In this document: piece by piece, positions 14,843 through 26,835 of the stretch
Position numbering within the stretch: the first letter of the stretch is position 1
Layout: each line of letters opens with the position of its first letter
Assembly (NCBI GenBank): GCA_036924285.1
Contig: JAYKYS010000010.1
Location: 11,817,001-11,881,000, forward strand
Source of the DNA: Asterella californica
Lineage: Eukaryota; Streptophyta; Marchantiopsida; Marchantiales; Aytoniaceae
Direction: 5' to 3'
DNA length: 64,000 nucleotides
The notes under the pieces: model-generated
The model's input: only the letters and a program-made list of their open reading frames with translations
The model's database searches: none
What the model was told of the DNA's origin: nothing
Translations under genes and position numbers: made by a program

Positions 14843-15640
14843 ACAGAGGTAGCGGTTGAAGGTTGGACGTTTGAGGAGAGAAGTGAGATACGAAACGGAT
14901 CAACGTTTCTAGTTGAACACTTGGAGCGATGACCGACGTAAGACAAAGTTCCAAGAGGAAGACCAAGAGACGAGTGTCGGCTAACATCGAGATCAGATTG
15001 ACTCGACCTAGCCCCGAGGCACAATCAGAAGACGATAACCGACATACAATCGTCCTCTAGTTGGCAGTTTGGTCCTTTAAACTCTATATAGTCATCTGAT
15101 CTAACTATGTGATATGCACCTTCTTCTGTGCGGAGATCAGGACATCGTTAGTCGCTTGTCTGCAATCCATACCACGTGAATGTTGAATGAGTCATCTAAA
15201 CTGCAACGAGGACATATCCACCGCCTTTTATGAACATGTGTTATCCTCTCAAACAACCATCATATAACAACATAATGGTCGTTCTACTAGCGGATCCACA
15301 TAACATATACCTCAAGCATGCACGTATAGTTGTCAGGCTTGGACCCATAGAACCATCGATGTTAGGAAGATGACATGACACGCAATCACGCCGATGACGT
15401 GACGTGATCTCAGTGACGTGACGTGATCTCGATGAAATCCTAATGCCCTCACAACCCAATCTATCAAGCTTCTATGTTGCTACTGACCTGACTTAACCTT
15501 AGGTGTAACACACTTGCACCACGTAACGCAACTGTACGTTCAATCTTATTCTAAGTACATGAAGGTTTCATACATGATAAACATATGTTTTAGATCATAC
15601 AAGCACCTTCAAACAATCCCTTAGGTCAGCTTGTGCACTA
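14843..15640 (+). other. Leader of the family B element, then unrecognised DNA
   Basis: After the primer site, an open stretch from an ATG near 14928 reads MTDVRQSSKRKTKRR and continues basic for about 45 residues to a stop near 15058. That would suit the start of a gag gene, but it is too short to prove. Beyond 15060 no coding sequence or known repeat was recognised. A duplicated 'gtgacgtgacgtgatctc' lies near 15405-15431. Confidence 0.4.
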
Positions 15641-17136
15641 GCAATACTTTGTTCATTGTTTTTTCTCGAGAAATTACCTAAAATGCTCAATTTTGACTTT
15701 CTATGGTTCGTTGATATGAGCTCCATTCAAGATGAACTTTACAGCGATGGATAGCTTATTGTATAAGCTTTCTAGTGATACTGGTAACACATTGATTGGA
15801 TCAAGATAACTCTTACCACAATAGATCTAAATTGACCGTTTCTAACACTTATAACTTGAAACATCTTAACCCTTCTTCTTGAGCCGTATGTTTAATCTAA
15901 GTTTTGAGTGATCAAACAACCTCCAAACTAAGCATGCAATATAGGACTAGAAAGCTTGTCTTCTAGAGCTTCCAACAAGATAATGCATGCATGCAGCAAG
16001 CAACCAATGAGCTCGACGTGTGAGGACTCTCTAACTACGAGAACAACTGTATCTCATAGTTAGAGATTTCTAATCAGCAATTTCGACATAGTGTAACACC
16101 TTCTCAGATTATGATTTCCGTGCCAATTTCACAACATAACTTCCTTGTCTCATTTGTAGCATCTCTATGAAGCTCCACCGCTGAAATCCCAAAAATGTCC
16201 TTTAGCTTGATTGGTAAAAAATGGACCAATGAGAAAAAAGATTAGAGATCACTTTGTCTCCCACGTGGCACAATAGATCGAGTTGTAACCCTTAAACACT
16301 CTCACACCTTCAAAGCTTGAACCAAAATACCTCAAACTCCAATCGTAACATAGGATAATCACTTTCATCAGACGATAGAGATAATAAAGATACGAAAATA
16401 CACGAGATTCAATACAAAGTCAAGATAATTAATTTTAATCGATCTATGATGAAAGATACGACAAAAAGAAATGAGGAAACCATCACTTGATTACAATATT
16501 CATCACCAGAGTTCCTCGCGATCCACACACACATCCTTCTTTCATTGATAAGGACATCAGATATCAACGAGGACGTTGAAAGGGATGTTGGCTGAAAAGT
16601 TCATGTCCATTCACCCCTCGAAGTAAGATGTATAGTCAGGTCCTAATTCTCTCTGTATGTGATGATTGACAAGATCACCGGAGTAGATGAGTCTATCATC
16701 CTCCCCATGAATTCTTCAAAAAAGTAATCACTGTCGAAAGTGATCACGATGGATGTAGTGAAGCTTGAAACAGATTTAGAAATATAAGATCCGGAACTCG
16801 GATCAATCTTTCATCCATAAATACAACTCTCATTACTCCTCATCGTTCATGTAAAACACTAAGAAACACTCACAAAACATCACGCAAAGAAGAATACTCC
16901 TATGAATCCTCGACCCTCTATTTTATATTCAATTTTGATGACAGGAATCACTGAGACGAATGCCGATGAATCATTGAGCTGGCACGTCTAATTATCATGC
17001 GATCTCACAACTCAGATAACCATGAATGTTGCAACTAATACGTTGTTAGACGAGTTACATGAAAAGTTCATGCAAAAAATTCAACACAATGCAAGTTCTA
17101 CGTTGAATTTACATATAGTCGTGTCACAACACGACA
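15641..17136 (-). mobile_element. LTR-like copy of family C, minus orientation
   Basis: The right end, CACAACACGACA at 17136, is the complement of the TGTCGTGTTGTGG start at 17213. From there outward, the sequence matches the inverse of the right copy at many points: the 'gttgcaa ... agttac' block near 17030, and 'actctcacaccttcaaa' near 16305 against its complement near 18065. Alignment by eye is clear from about 16150 to 17136. The outer end near 15641 is a guess. No coding sequence is visible inside. Confidence 0.6.
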
Positions 17137-17212
17137 GTAGACGGTTTAAATATAGCAGTAAGATGTAGTTTAAGTCAATACGATGTTTAAGATAGAGATC
17201 ATCTTATTGCAT

Positions 17213-18900
17213 TGTCGTGTTGTGGTGCGGCTCTTGTGTGAAATTCTTGTAGAACTTAGGTTGTGTTTTTTTACGTTTCATGAACTTTATCGCGTAACTT
17301 GTCAAACGGTGTGATTGATGTCACGATTGCAACTATCTGTTTGAGTGATCACTTGATAGTGAAACGTACAAAATCACCAATTTGCGTGCGCTCACTTTAG
17401 TGGTCCTTGTCGTTACATCCGAGTATAAGATGGTGGGTCGAGAGTTCATGAGATATTCTTCGTTGCTTGGTATTTCATGAGTGTTTCTCAGTGTCTTATA
17501 TGGAGGGTGAGGAGCTGCAAGAGGTTGTACTCATGGACGGAGGATTTATCAGAGTTTTAGATCTTCTGTTCTGGAATCCATTTCATATTAAGGTTCACTA
17601 CATCCATCGCAATCACTTTCGACAATAGTTCGTTGCCTACTTTGGTGAATAATTCATGAGGAGGGTGATGGACTTGAAATTTTGATGATTTTGTTCATCG
17701 TCACATATGAGAAGAATTGAGACTTAACTATGTGCATCTTACTTTGACGGATGAATGGACTTGAACTTTCCAGCCCACGTCCCTTTCAATGTTTTGATCA
17801 ATATCCGATGTCATTATCAACGGAAGATCAATCATCGTGTGTGGATCTCAAGAAACTTTGGTTAAGAATACTGGAATTAAGTAATGGCTTCTTCTCTTTT
17901 TTTGGTCTTATATTTCACCGTAGATCGATTCAAGGTCATTATCTTGACTTTGTATTGAATATCGTGTATTATTATCGTATCATTATTATCTCTACCGTCT
18001 AGTGAGGATGATTTATCTTGTGTTAAGTTTCGAGTCCAAAGTATTTTGCTTCAAGATTTGAAGGTGTGAGAGTGTTTTAAGGTTACAACTCGATCTATAG
18101 TGCCAAGTAGGAGATAATATGATCTCCATTCTTCCTTCTCATTGGTCTAATTTTTACCAATTAAGTTCATCCAAGTTCTAAGGAAGGTTTTGGAGTTTCA
18201 TAGGTTGTCCTAGAGGTCATTTACATAGTGAGAGATCTCGTTGGAAAGCTCTCGAGTTGAGCTATAATCTGGAGAGGAAGATCGATCTACTTGGAGTTCT
18301 GAGTGTGGAGTTATGATCGTTCAAAGTCAAGACAGATCGAACTGGTACCTCGAGTCACATTTCCAAGTGTCTCGAGAGTTTGAGAGATGAATTTGTGATA
18401 TTGTCAAGACATTGGATAGTTGACACTGTGCTAGTTGCAATGATATAAAATAGTTCTATATTTTGGTTGGGTTTGAACAAACGACTAAAGTTGGTTGATT
18501 GAAGTTGGCTTTAATAGTTGAGAGATAGAAGTGAAACCGTTTTGCTTAAATTCAAGGATTGAGTTGTTTCACGAGCAAGGGATCGAATATCTAAGTGAAA
18601 ATTTCTAGAATTGAAGTGTGTCTTATTAGCTTACTACATGTGAAATTTCATCTCATTTGGTTAAGAAAAGGTGTTGGGGTCGTGGATTTTAGCCACCGGG
18701 GTCTATAAAACTCACAAGTTAGCATAGACTAAAAGTTTCGTTCATTCCGAGCAATTGATTCGAGGTCTGAATCTAAAATTTCCGAGACTACTAGCACGGG
18801 GTCAAAGAGAAATTTCTTGTGAAATTTGAGTCCAGCTGGAAGTTCGAGTTGGGAGTAGGTTGCCGAAGTTCAGACTACAACGTGTTAGGTTTTGAAAGAG
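17213..18900 (+). mobile_element. LTR-like copy of family C, plus orientation
   Basis: Starts TGTCGTGTTGTGG and mirrors the left copy out to about 18200. It includes 'ggaaagctctcgag ... gagttatgatcg', a theme shared with family B and with long LTRs generally. The outer end is not defined. A gypsy pol remnant lies downstream in the same orientation, so this could be that element's 5' LTR. No primer binding site was found to confirm it. Confidence 0.55.
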
Positions 18901-19159
18901 ATGAGAGATTTCACCTACATCTATTTGTTGGTCTCGAACAAATGACTTGTGGTTTCAAGGTGGATCTTCTTGAAGGTACTCTTGTGAACTAAAGCATATG
19001 TTTATCATGTATAGATCTTTCATGTACTTAGCATAAGATTGAACAACCAGTTGTGTTATGTGGTGCACGTGTGTTACACTTAAGATTATGTCAATAGAAA
19101 TCGAGACAACGCTTGATAGATTGGGTAGCAAAGGCACTAGGGTTTATTGAGTTGGTCCA

Positions 19160-20003
19160 AGGTCTTGCCGTATTTCTCTACAGCTAGATATCTAATGTAT
19201 TCTTTGATCAAAAATATCACGTTTCTATGAGAGTGTATGTCAATTGATAAATGATCAAGATAGAGAGAATTTATTTTGTGAGATGGATAGAAGGATTAGC
19301 AGTGATATACACTCTTATAAAATTTTGAAATTATCTCACATGAGGTAAATTCATTAAGATGTACTTCATCTTAATGAAGTACATCTTAAGTCGAAGGACG
19401 ATTAACAAGGTGAAGCTCTTATTATCATAGTACGACTACGAGATCTCTGATCGACTAAAGAAGAAGCACATGTAGATTTGTTATCTAGAGCATACAACGA
19501 TGATAGAGAGGAGCTGGTGGATGACACCTTCTTGACAAAGATTTGATGGTCTTGATGAGCAACTCTATTATCCCAATATCAAGAAATTTGGGATTTTGTT
19601 ATCAAAGGTGTCTATCCGGACGAGATGCGGATCAAAGAGAAGAAGGTTGTGGTGAAACAAAGTCAACCTTACACAATGGTGGAAGGAGTGTTGTTTTGTG
19701 AGGAGTTGATGAAGTATTAAGAAGAGATGTCAACTTGTAAGCAACTTGACAATCCTTACGATACTTGACGCGTGAGGAGGAGAATGTTGGTGGAAAATGT
19801 TTAGAGATTGCTTGACGTATTGTAAAATATGTGATGTTTGTCAAGCTTTCACTATCAAATCTAGTGTTTCTATTCCTCTTAGGTCTATTTCGGTTCTTGG
19901 ACTTTTCGAAAAATTGAGAATAGATTTTGCGAGACCTTTGAATCACACCCCTCATAACAATAAGTATACTATTGGTCCACATATTATCTTACAAAGTGAG
20001 TAG
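19160..20003 (+). pseudogene. Ty3/gypsy pol remnant (RNase H end and integrase zinc finger)
   Basis: Short in-frame pieces match gypsy polyproteins in order. An EEAHVDLLSR piece near 19460 resembles the RNase H exit (ADALSR). SQPYTMVEGVLF near 19660 precedes the integrase. CKICDVCQ at about 19825 is the second half of the HHCC zinc finger, followed by an FEKLRIDFARPL stretch that corresponds to the integrase core entry. Stops and frameshifts separate the pieces. The catalytic core beyond this point is missing, and repeats start at about 20048. Confidence 0.75.
19354..19389. repeat. 16-bp perfect palindrome with 4-nt loop
   Basis: Arms TTAAGATGTACTTCAT and ATGAAGTACATCTTAA flank CTTA. It lies in the gypsy remnant, close to where the RNase H end should be. 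Like the copia palindrome at 5103-5137, it looks like a local inverted duplication. Confidence 0.8.
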
Positions 20004-20047
20004 AAGCTAGACCTCTTGTGACTATTGGAGAAGTTGATGTGGGTAGA

Positions 20048-20460
20048 TTTGTGAAGCTTTGCTTTTCTGTTTTTGTTAATTAATTGACTAGTTGTAGAGT
20101 AAATAAAAAGAATAGGTAGTAGAAGATAGAGGATAGAAGTAGAGTAGTGTTAATTAGAATTTAGTGAAGAGATCTACTCTTGAGAAATCAAGTGAAGTTA
20201 TGAAGTCAGTTTGGATGGAATTTTCTCATGGATGGATACTTTGGACGAAGAGCTTGTGAAGCCTTGATTTTTTGTTTTTGTTAATTAATTGATTAGTTAT
20301 AAAGTAAATAAAAAGAATATGTAGTAGAAGATAGAAGATAGGAGTAGAATAGTGTTAATTAGAAGTTTAGTGAAGAATCTCTGTTCTGGAGGAATCTATC
20401 AAATCTATGAAGACAGTTGGGATAAGATTTTCTCATAGTTGAGTTCTTCAGGCGAAGAAC
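20048..20460 (+). repeat. Two direct repeats of about 204 bp
   Basis: Units at about 20048-20251 and 20252-20460 share 'gtgaag', then 'ttgttaattaattga', 'gtaaataaaaagaat' and 'tagtgttaattaga' at a constant offset of 204. They lie between the gypsy remnant and the broken ORF series. Function unknown. Confidence 0.75.
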
Positions 20461-20664
20461 TTTCTAACGATGTGTTGTGTGAGACAAATGGAGTCTGAAC
20501 GACGAAGTTATAGCAGATTGCAGATGTAACGAAGTTGAAGAAGAATGACCTTGTAGTACTACGAGCACCGAAGTACTTCAGTGAAGCTAAGGAAACCTTG
20601 ACTTCGGCACGTGTGGAAGAATCATCGTGACATATAAGTAGAAAGGTTTAGGTCATTTGGTTTA

Positions 20665-22622
20665 TTGCTTTATCAGTTGCAGAGCGTAAGCAGGAGCGGA
20701 GCACAACGCACTTTTCGATCGACAAAGTACTACTTCTTTTCGAAGTCAAGTTGTGAAGAACAAACCTCCTTCTTCGCAGCAATTCAAATCGATAACTTAG
20801 GACTTCGGTACATGCGAGGGATGCAGACATCCAAGCCATTGCGGCTTCGAGCGCTAGATGTGAATCGGACAAGACTTCGCCGGTATACGAAAGAGTTGGA
20901 GGAGATGGGACTGTCATTCCTCTTACTATCTTGGTGGGGGATGATATCAGCTGAGCTGGTGCAGGAGCTGAAGGTATGCAGACAACATCCTTCTGACGAT
21001 TCTTATGAGAGACCTACGAACTGGACCGAAGCACACTGGTCTTTCGTCACAGACATCGATGATGTAGGGAAGGAGAGAGACCTCCTCTTCGATAGTACTT
21101 CGGTGCAAGGATCGGCCGAAGCAGTCAAGAACTTCTTGAGGCTCTTCAAGGAAGTACCACAAGGGAGGAATGGGTACCGCACCAATGACTATCGCAATCC
21201 GAAGAAGAGGGAAGTCGTTGATGCAATCATGGCGATCTTTCGGCCGAGGAGGACTACCTACATGTCCAACTGGCAGATCAACTTCATTGATGAACTCTTC
21301 GTCAGAAAGCGCTTACATTGGACGAGGATTATTCATTTTCATGTTTAGAAACTATGGGCCGAAGAGGACATGGTGTACATCAGAGCGTTCGTATCAGTGT
21401 TTTACAGAGGGATGGGATTATTCTCTAAAGTGGACAAGAAGAAGTTAGGCTTCATCGCAGCAGTCGAGGACGATGAGTTCGAAGTCGTACTGACCTCAGT
21501 GAGCGGTGTACAGCTAGAGAAGTTCTTTGACGAAGTAGCGACCGAAGACGAAGCAGCTGAAGAAGCTGTACCAAAGACAACAACTACGGTAGAGACAGCG
21601 ATCGAGAAGGCACCTGAGCTTGTGAACTTAGAGAAAGAAGACGAAGACGTTGCTGAAATACCCGCACCAGTCAGAAGAAGCACGCAAAGAAAGATATTGG
21701 AGGATACACCGAGGTCTGTGCAGAAGTCCAGAAAGAAGATGAAATGTACGCGGACGGTTTGCACCGAGAGTGAAGAAGCCATAGAGGTCGACGTCGAAGA
21801 TGAAGATACATCGCAGGAGAAGAAGAAGGAAGAGGACGATGCAGCGAAAGCAGCTTCATCTACAATCAACGAAGTTCATCAACTCAGCTCTTCGGTGAAG
21901 TATCTTTAGAAGGTTGTTGTACAATTATCTTTTGCTTTAGAGAGTAATCGGAGAACGTTTGAGGAAGTCGTGCGGCGGCAGCTGAATTTGGCGGAGTTAG
22001 TTCAATGATGAACTTCAGCCGAGGAAATTGACTACAGGAGAAGGATAATCTACGCGCTGCAGTTTTGTAAGCAAAGAAAGAGAGTATGGCGAAGACCGAA
22101 GAGGCTAAAAACCTGACTTCGGAGCGCAACGAGGTACTTCGTCTGAAGAAGGAACAGGAGAAGGAGCACGAGAAAGTTCTTTCGCTCATGAAGAAGGAGT
22201 TAGACGACATGCGTATACAGAGGGATCGCAACCTGGATGTCATCGCGGAGATGACTAAGGAAATTGAAGATCTGAAGCGGCGATGCATTACAGACGAGGA
22301 GCAGGTTGCGCAACTTCGGAGCATAGTAGAACCGACGTTGAAGAACTACTTCGCCACCGACTTAGATACTTCGGAGCTGAAGATTCTTCAAGAGATTAAG
22401 CATGAGCTAGGGACAACAAATATAGAGAGTTTTTCGGCGAAGAACCGAGTAGCTAGGTTAGGCCAGAGAGTAGTTAGAGAGCTCCGAGAGGTTAGAGCGA
22501 CTGTTGAGTTCTCGGTTAGCGAGATAAATAGGGAGTTAGCGATAGGATCCGGTGTGATACTTGGTGTCGTTCCGAGTACAAGACCTTCATATGGTGATAC
22601 CAATGTACATCCGACTTCTTAG
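20665..22622 (+). pseudogene. Broken coding region of unknown family with coiled-coil end
   Basis: Two open stretches, 20665-21348 and 21370-21909, lie in the same frame and are separated by a single TAG at 21346. Coding-like sequence continues past the next TAG at 21907 (KVVVQLSFALESNRRTFEEV). It then shifts frame, passes a TGA near 22029 and a TAA at 22068, and continues as 22086-22622. The first part has a globular look (NWTEAHWSFVTD, WQINFIDEL, KLWAEEDMVYIRAFVS). The middle is acidic and lysine-rich. The last part is a heptad-rich coiled coil (LKKEQEKEHEKVLSLMKKEL). Overall it resembles plant mobile-domain or gag-like transposon proteins, but I cannot name it. It is most likely a decayed transposon gene. 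An active gene with introns over the stops is less likely. Confidence 0.55.
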
Positions 22623-23128
22623 GAAGAAGATCCACCATCTTCGGAGAAAACTATATATAAGCGTTGTGTTGTTTGTGCTCAGGACCTCTATGTGTTTGTT
22701 ATTTTGAAATTTCTATTTCCTAAGTGTACGGAGCCATTGTGTTTGTCTTCTTCGGGATTTTACCTACGAAGTCTTGTAGTTTGATGTGGTAGGAGTTAGT
22801 CTAGGTGACGAAGACCTCGCATGTTTACACTTGAAATCAGAGTAAGAAGTTATGGCGAAGTTTGAGAATAGATCAGTATCTACGGAGTTGGTTTACTACG
22901 AAGAAGTTTTTAGACGAAGTTCTTTTTAGAGGAAGTTGTTCTTTGGTGAAGACACTTTGGAAGAAGTTGAACCTTGTACTTCGACAGAAGAAGAGTCTTC
23001 TTTGCCAAAGTTTTCCGAGAGCAGTAGTAGTAAAGATAACTTAGTGTGAAGATACTTAGCGTTTATGATGTTAGAGGCTACTTAGTAGCACTTCAGCAGT
23101 ACTTTTTTGTTGAGACATTTCCATCCGT
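22623..23128 (+). other. 3' flank of the broken ORF series
   Basis: No reading frame is supported. A TATA-like 'ctatatataa' lies at about 22650. The region is still rich in cgaag/cttcg like the ORFs before it, so it probably belongs to the same element. It ends at the next family A LTR. Confidence 0.4.
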
Positions 23129-24845
23129 TGTCGCGTCGGACGTTTTGCGTGAAGGATGTCCAGGAAAACGCGAGGTTCCTGGCTGTGGAGATGTTGTGTG
23201 ATGAAACAGAGACAAGACAGAGAAAAACAACCACGAAAACGAATGCTGCGATATATACACTCCAAATGTATGTACACTGCCGGTTCTTTCTCCTAAGAGC
23301 ATAGAACTGAAAAACAGACCAGAGCGGTCTGTAACCTGATTCAAAAGCTCCTGAAAACAACCCTTGAATCACAACCCTGACCCAAAACCACCGAAGCGTA
23401 GCTCAAAGCAAGAGAAACTTCTCTTTGCTAACAAACAGAGCCACAGCAGTATCACAAGATCCAAACCCAAGTCCAAACCACATCCATGTATAAGCTCTTA
23501 GCTAAAGCTAGCTACCACAAGCTGTATACAACCAACCAGAATTCTAACGAACTCAAAAGAGCAAAATCCGTAGCGAAGAAACCGAAAAAAGCCTATTTGT
23601 GGACTTCCTCCTTTCGCTGAACGGACTTCAGATGTCGATAGGGTCTCCTCCGCTGACTCCGTTAACCCAAGAAACCTTCAGATCCGACTCCCAACAGCCG
23701 AGATATCGCCGATTTCCGGTCGCAGGTGACCGAACCTCCAAAAACTCCTCCCTGCGGCTTAAAATCGCTCACACCGCACAAACGGATCGTCCAAACTGAT
23801 ATCCGTCTTTGCTGACAGATAGATCTAGCTACCCTGAACCCAACGAGACTCCAAACAAGTCGTTTGGAGTTCCCCTTGCAAAACCACTCGAGAAATTTGG
23901 TCGCAGGTTGCAAAAAACTGACGTAAATCAGCTCCCTGCGGCTCAAACTTGCTCACCACACTCAAACCAACAATCCAATTCACGTACAGTCTTCTCCTAT
24001 GAGTAGATGAAGACTCCCTGATCGCGTAGGCACCAAGAAAGAAGAGCTTGGCTCACCGATCGCGAAGAACAGCCCAACCTCAGGTCGCAGGTGAACGAAA
24101 ATCTGATGTAAGCACTTCCATGCGAGCCAATTTCACTCAGAACTTCCAAATCGTCCGATGAAAACTGGTATCGTCTTCAATTTCCTGTAGAACTCGGTGT
24201 TCTGATCCCGATGGATCCAAGGACAGCAAGTTTGGACTCCGGAACAGCCCGAACGGTCCAACTCTCCTTCACAGGTAATTGAAAACTTCAAATCTGCTTC
24301 CTGCGTCTCAATTTCACTCAGTACGCACTCCCCGATCCGTCTCTTCCCAAACCGTTTGAACCAGTGCGTAGCCTGCACAGATCTGAACCCAACGACGCCT
24401 TGCGCGATTGCATTGGACTCCTAAATCTCCCGAACCGTCCGTTGACAGGTCGCAGGTGCAAGCTAGCCCCTTAAGCACCCCCCTTGCAACAGTCTCTGTA
24501 CGTACAGTTCTCTCCTGAATCTCCTGAATAATAAGAAGCAGGCCCCTTGCGTCTTTGATATAACACCTGAAGCCTTAAATACCCAGTCAGCAAGTAACTA
24601 GGGGCCTAGCTTGATTTTACCTTCTTTCGAATCGCATAACTTCTTCTCTGGATGTCCAAACGAAGTAAACAAGATGCCCATGGAAAGCTGACAGCGAGCT
24701 CTACCCATCTATTCGATGAAAATGAAGATCTGAAATTGTGTCAAAAACTCGTAAGCTGGGGCCTAGCTTGTCTTCTCATGAGTGTCTTTGAAGCGACAAG
24801 CATCAAAGTCTGAATTTCAGATAGGAGCCGGTCCACGACACGACA
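23129..24845 (-). mobile_element. Solo LTR of family A, copy 2 (minus)
   Basis: 1717 bp. The plus strand reads TGTCGCGTCGG ... CCACGACACGACA, the complement of copy 1. It is flanked by ccgt on both sides (23125-23128 and 24846-24849), a 4-bp target duplication, with no internal region, so it is a solo LTR left by recombination. It carries only one 157-bp unit (about 24610-24770), which explains most of its shorter length. The open frame at 24133-24378 (minus) recurs in other copies but is LTR sequence, not a gene. Confidence 0.85.
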
Positions 24846-26835
24846 CCGTGGCTCTATATATCTGTTGTTTATTTTTTTCTAGAGGTCCCTGACCTATTTA
24901 GTACATGTTATGTTATTTGTCAAGATTATCAACTCTGTCTTGTTGGATAGACCTGAGTTTGATCTCTACCGGGATTGATTTCTGCCCATGAGAATAAAAA
25001 ATACCCGATATGATGTGCAATGGACAGAAAACCTCAGCTCTCATCATAACTCTCGCTTTCAGACAGAAGTATTTAGCAAAGATTATAGCTTTGACACGCA
25101 CTAACCTTCACCGTTCGGATATCTATAAACTGGTTTTTCAGAGCATTGGCATAGAGTACGAAATGACATTCATGCAAGAAATGCTGCCATTATCTCTCTA
25201 AGTGTGGTCTTTAATGCTACTTATTTAAACCTATTTTATATACACTTTTTTATTAAATAGAAAATGAAATAGAATCACAGAGTTTAGAAACCACTGAAGT
25301 CAAAAAGGACAATTTATTGAACTGACTTTATAAGTATCTAAGCGACAAGAAAGTATAAATTTAACATACAAGCAGGCATTACAGATTTGAATTATGATAT
25401 ATCATACTAAACTAAAAGAACGAGTGACCATGGCTCTTTTTGACATTTAAGGATACTAGTGTCGTATTCTCGATTGCTTCAATAGAAATATGCTGCAACA
25501 ATTGTCTTTCTGGACTGTCAACAACCTTCATGTGAATGGAAGTCTTGTATACATACCAGAACTGCAAATTATGACCACTGTATTACCGTCATCACGATGC
25601 TGAGCCAAAGTGCAATACTCCCTCGGTTCGACTTCTCGTGGCATAATAGACATATGAATGAAAATGACATGTTTTGTAAGTGCATGTGCGCTTGCGCTTT
25701 TCATATAAAGCACATAGATACCTTCTCGACTGGCCAGTTAAATGTCCTGGAGACACTTCCTGGAGTTTGTCCAGAACGATCAAGACAGCCAGACGTGCAG
25801 GCATATTCCGTCAACTAGTGGTGCACATCACGATTATCCTCCTCTTCGGGGGCAACTAAAGCAGGTGAATGAAGTAGAGGGGACAATGAAATGAAGCAAA
25901 AACTTCATCTAATTTCATGGGCTGCTTCAGTTTACTACTATCAGGCGACAGAGTCGAAACCTTCAACTATTAAGTCGCAGTTGAAGGTTTCGACATTTGC
26001 TCTCCGACTGAGCAAGAACACTTTTGACTGAATAGAGCAACGAATGAGTGTTTTTTGTGCTTTAAGGCTGTTCATCCCAAGGTGACCGAAATCATTTCAT
26101 GTCTTCTGCACACTAGGGAGGCCATAGGGTAATCTGACCATAGGAAACTCTGTACACAAGAGACATGGGAATCCATCCATATGCTGAAGGGAGGGTTGCA
26201 TATCAGGGCTGCATATCACCTACTCAATCCAGCTGAAGAAAAGGGACGTAGCTTCGCATGTTGAGGATTGGTTTATGCTTCTTGTTCTGGTCAGTTTCTA
26301 GAGTTGAGTATTGGTCCTTTCACTGTGGAGTCAGTGTGGAGGCCGACATCTCCATAACAGAAGCTCGGTATGATTGCCTTGCTGGAGTTCCTACCCAACC
26401 TCCTAACTGGACTCTCGTCTCGTCGTTATACGAAGTCAAAGTATGAAAAGCCTTAGCCACCAAATCACTTGAATCGGCGGACGTTTCTAACAGTCAGTAT
26501 GAAGAAGAGATTTTTCTACGCATGTAATTTCGAAAAGCGCTACTTCTGATTCCCTGCAGCAAATTGCGGTGAACCTCGCATAGTCTTCGGTTTGTCTACT
26601 TCCTTGCCATTTACAAGCTCGAGTGAAATCCGAGTGAGAACCCCATCCTCTAGGGTTTTGAGCGTCATAGTTTCGAGAGTTTCTGCAAAGAAATCGGACC
26701 AACGCTTCCTATGAGGGCCTGACAGGGATTACGGAACAGGCGGACAATGCGCTCATATTGTTGTGAAACTATGGAAGTGCTGTGGAGCGCGAAGGAGTTT
26801 TGAGCACGGCAAGAGCAGATTTGGTAATGAAACGT
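24846..26835. other. Unrecognised DNA between two solo LTRs
   Basis: No gene recognised on either strand. Small open frames at 25010-25201 and 25592-25818 show no family features. A strong hairpin sits at 25953-25994. The region could be single-copy intergenic DNA that received the LTR insertions on each side. Confidence 0.4.
25953..25994. repeat. 16-bp perfect inverted repeat, 10-nt loop
   Basis: Arms GTCGAAACCTTCAACT and AGTTGAAGGTTTCGAC enclose attaagtcgc. No transposase or target duplication is visible beside it. It could be a miniature foldback element, a hairpin RNA source or a fold-back repair scar. Confidence 0.75.

Noticed and set aside
21402..21869. 155-codon Ser-rich frame on the minus strand
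   Set aside because: Mirror of the acidic Glu/Asp/Lys-rich segment on the plus strand; poly-Ser is what such codons give in reverse.
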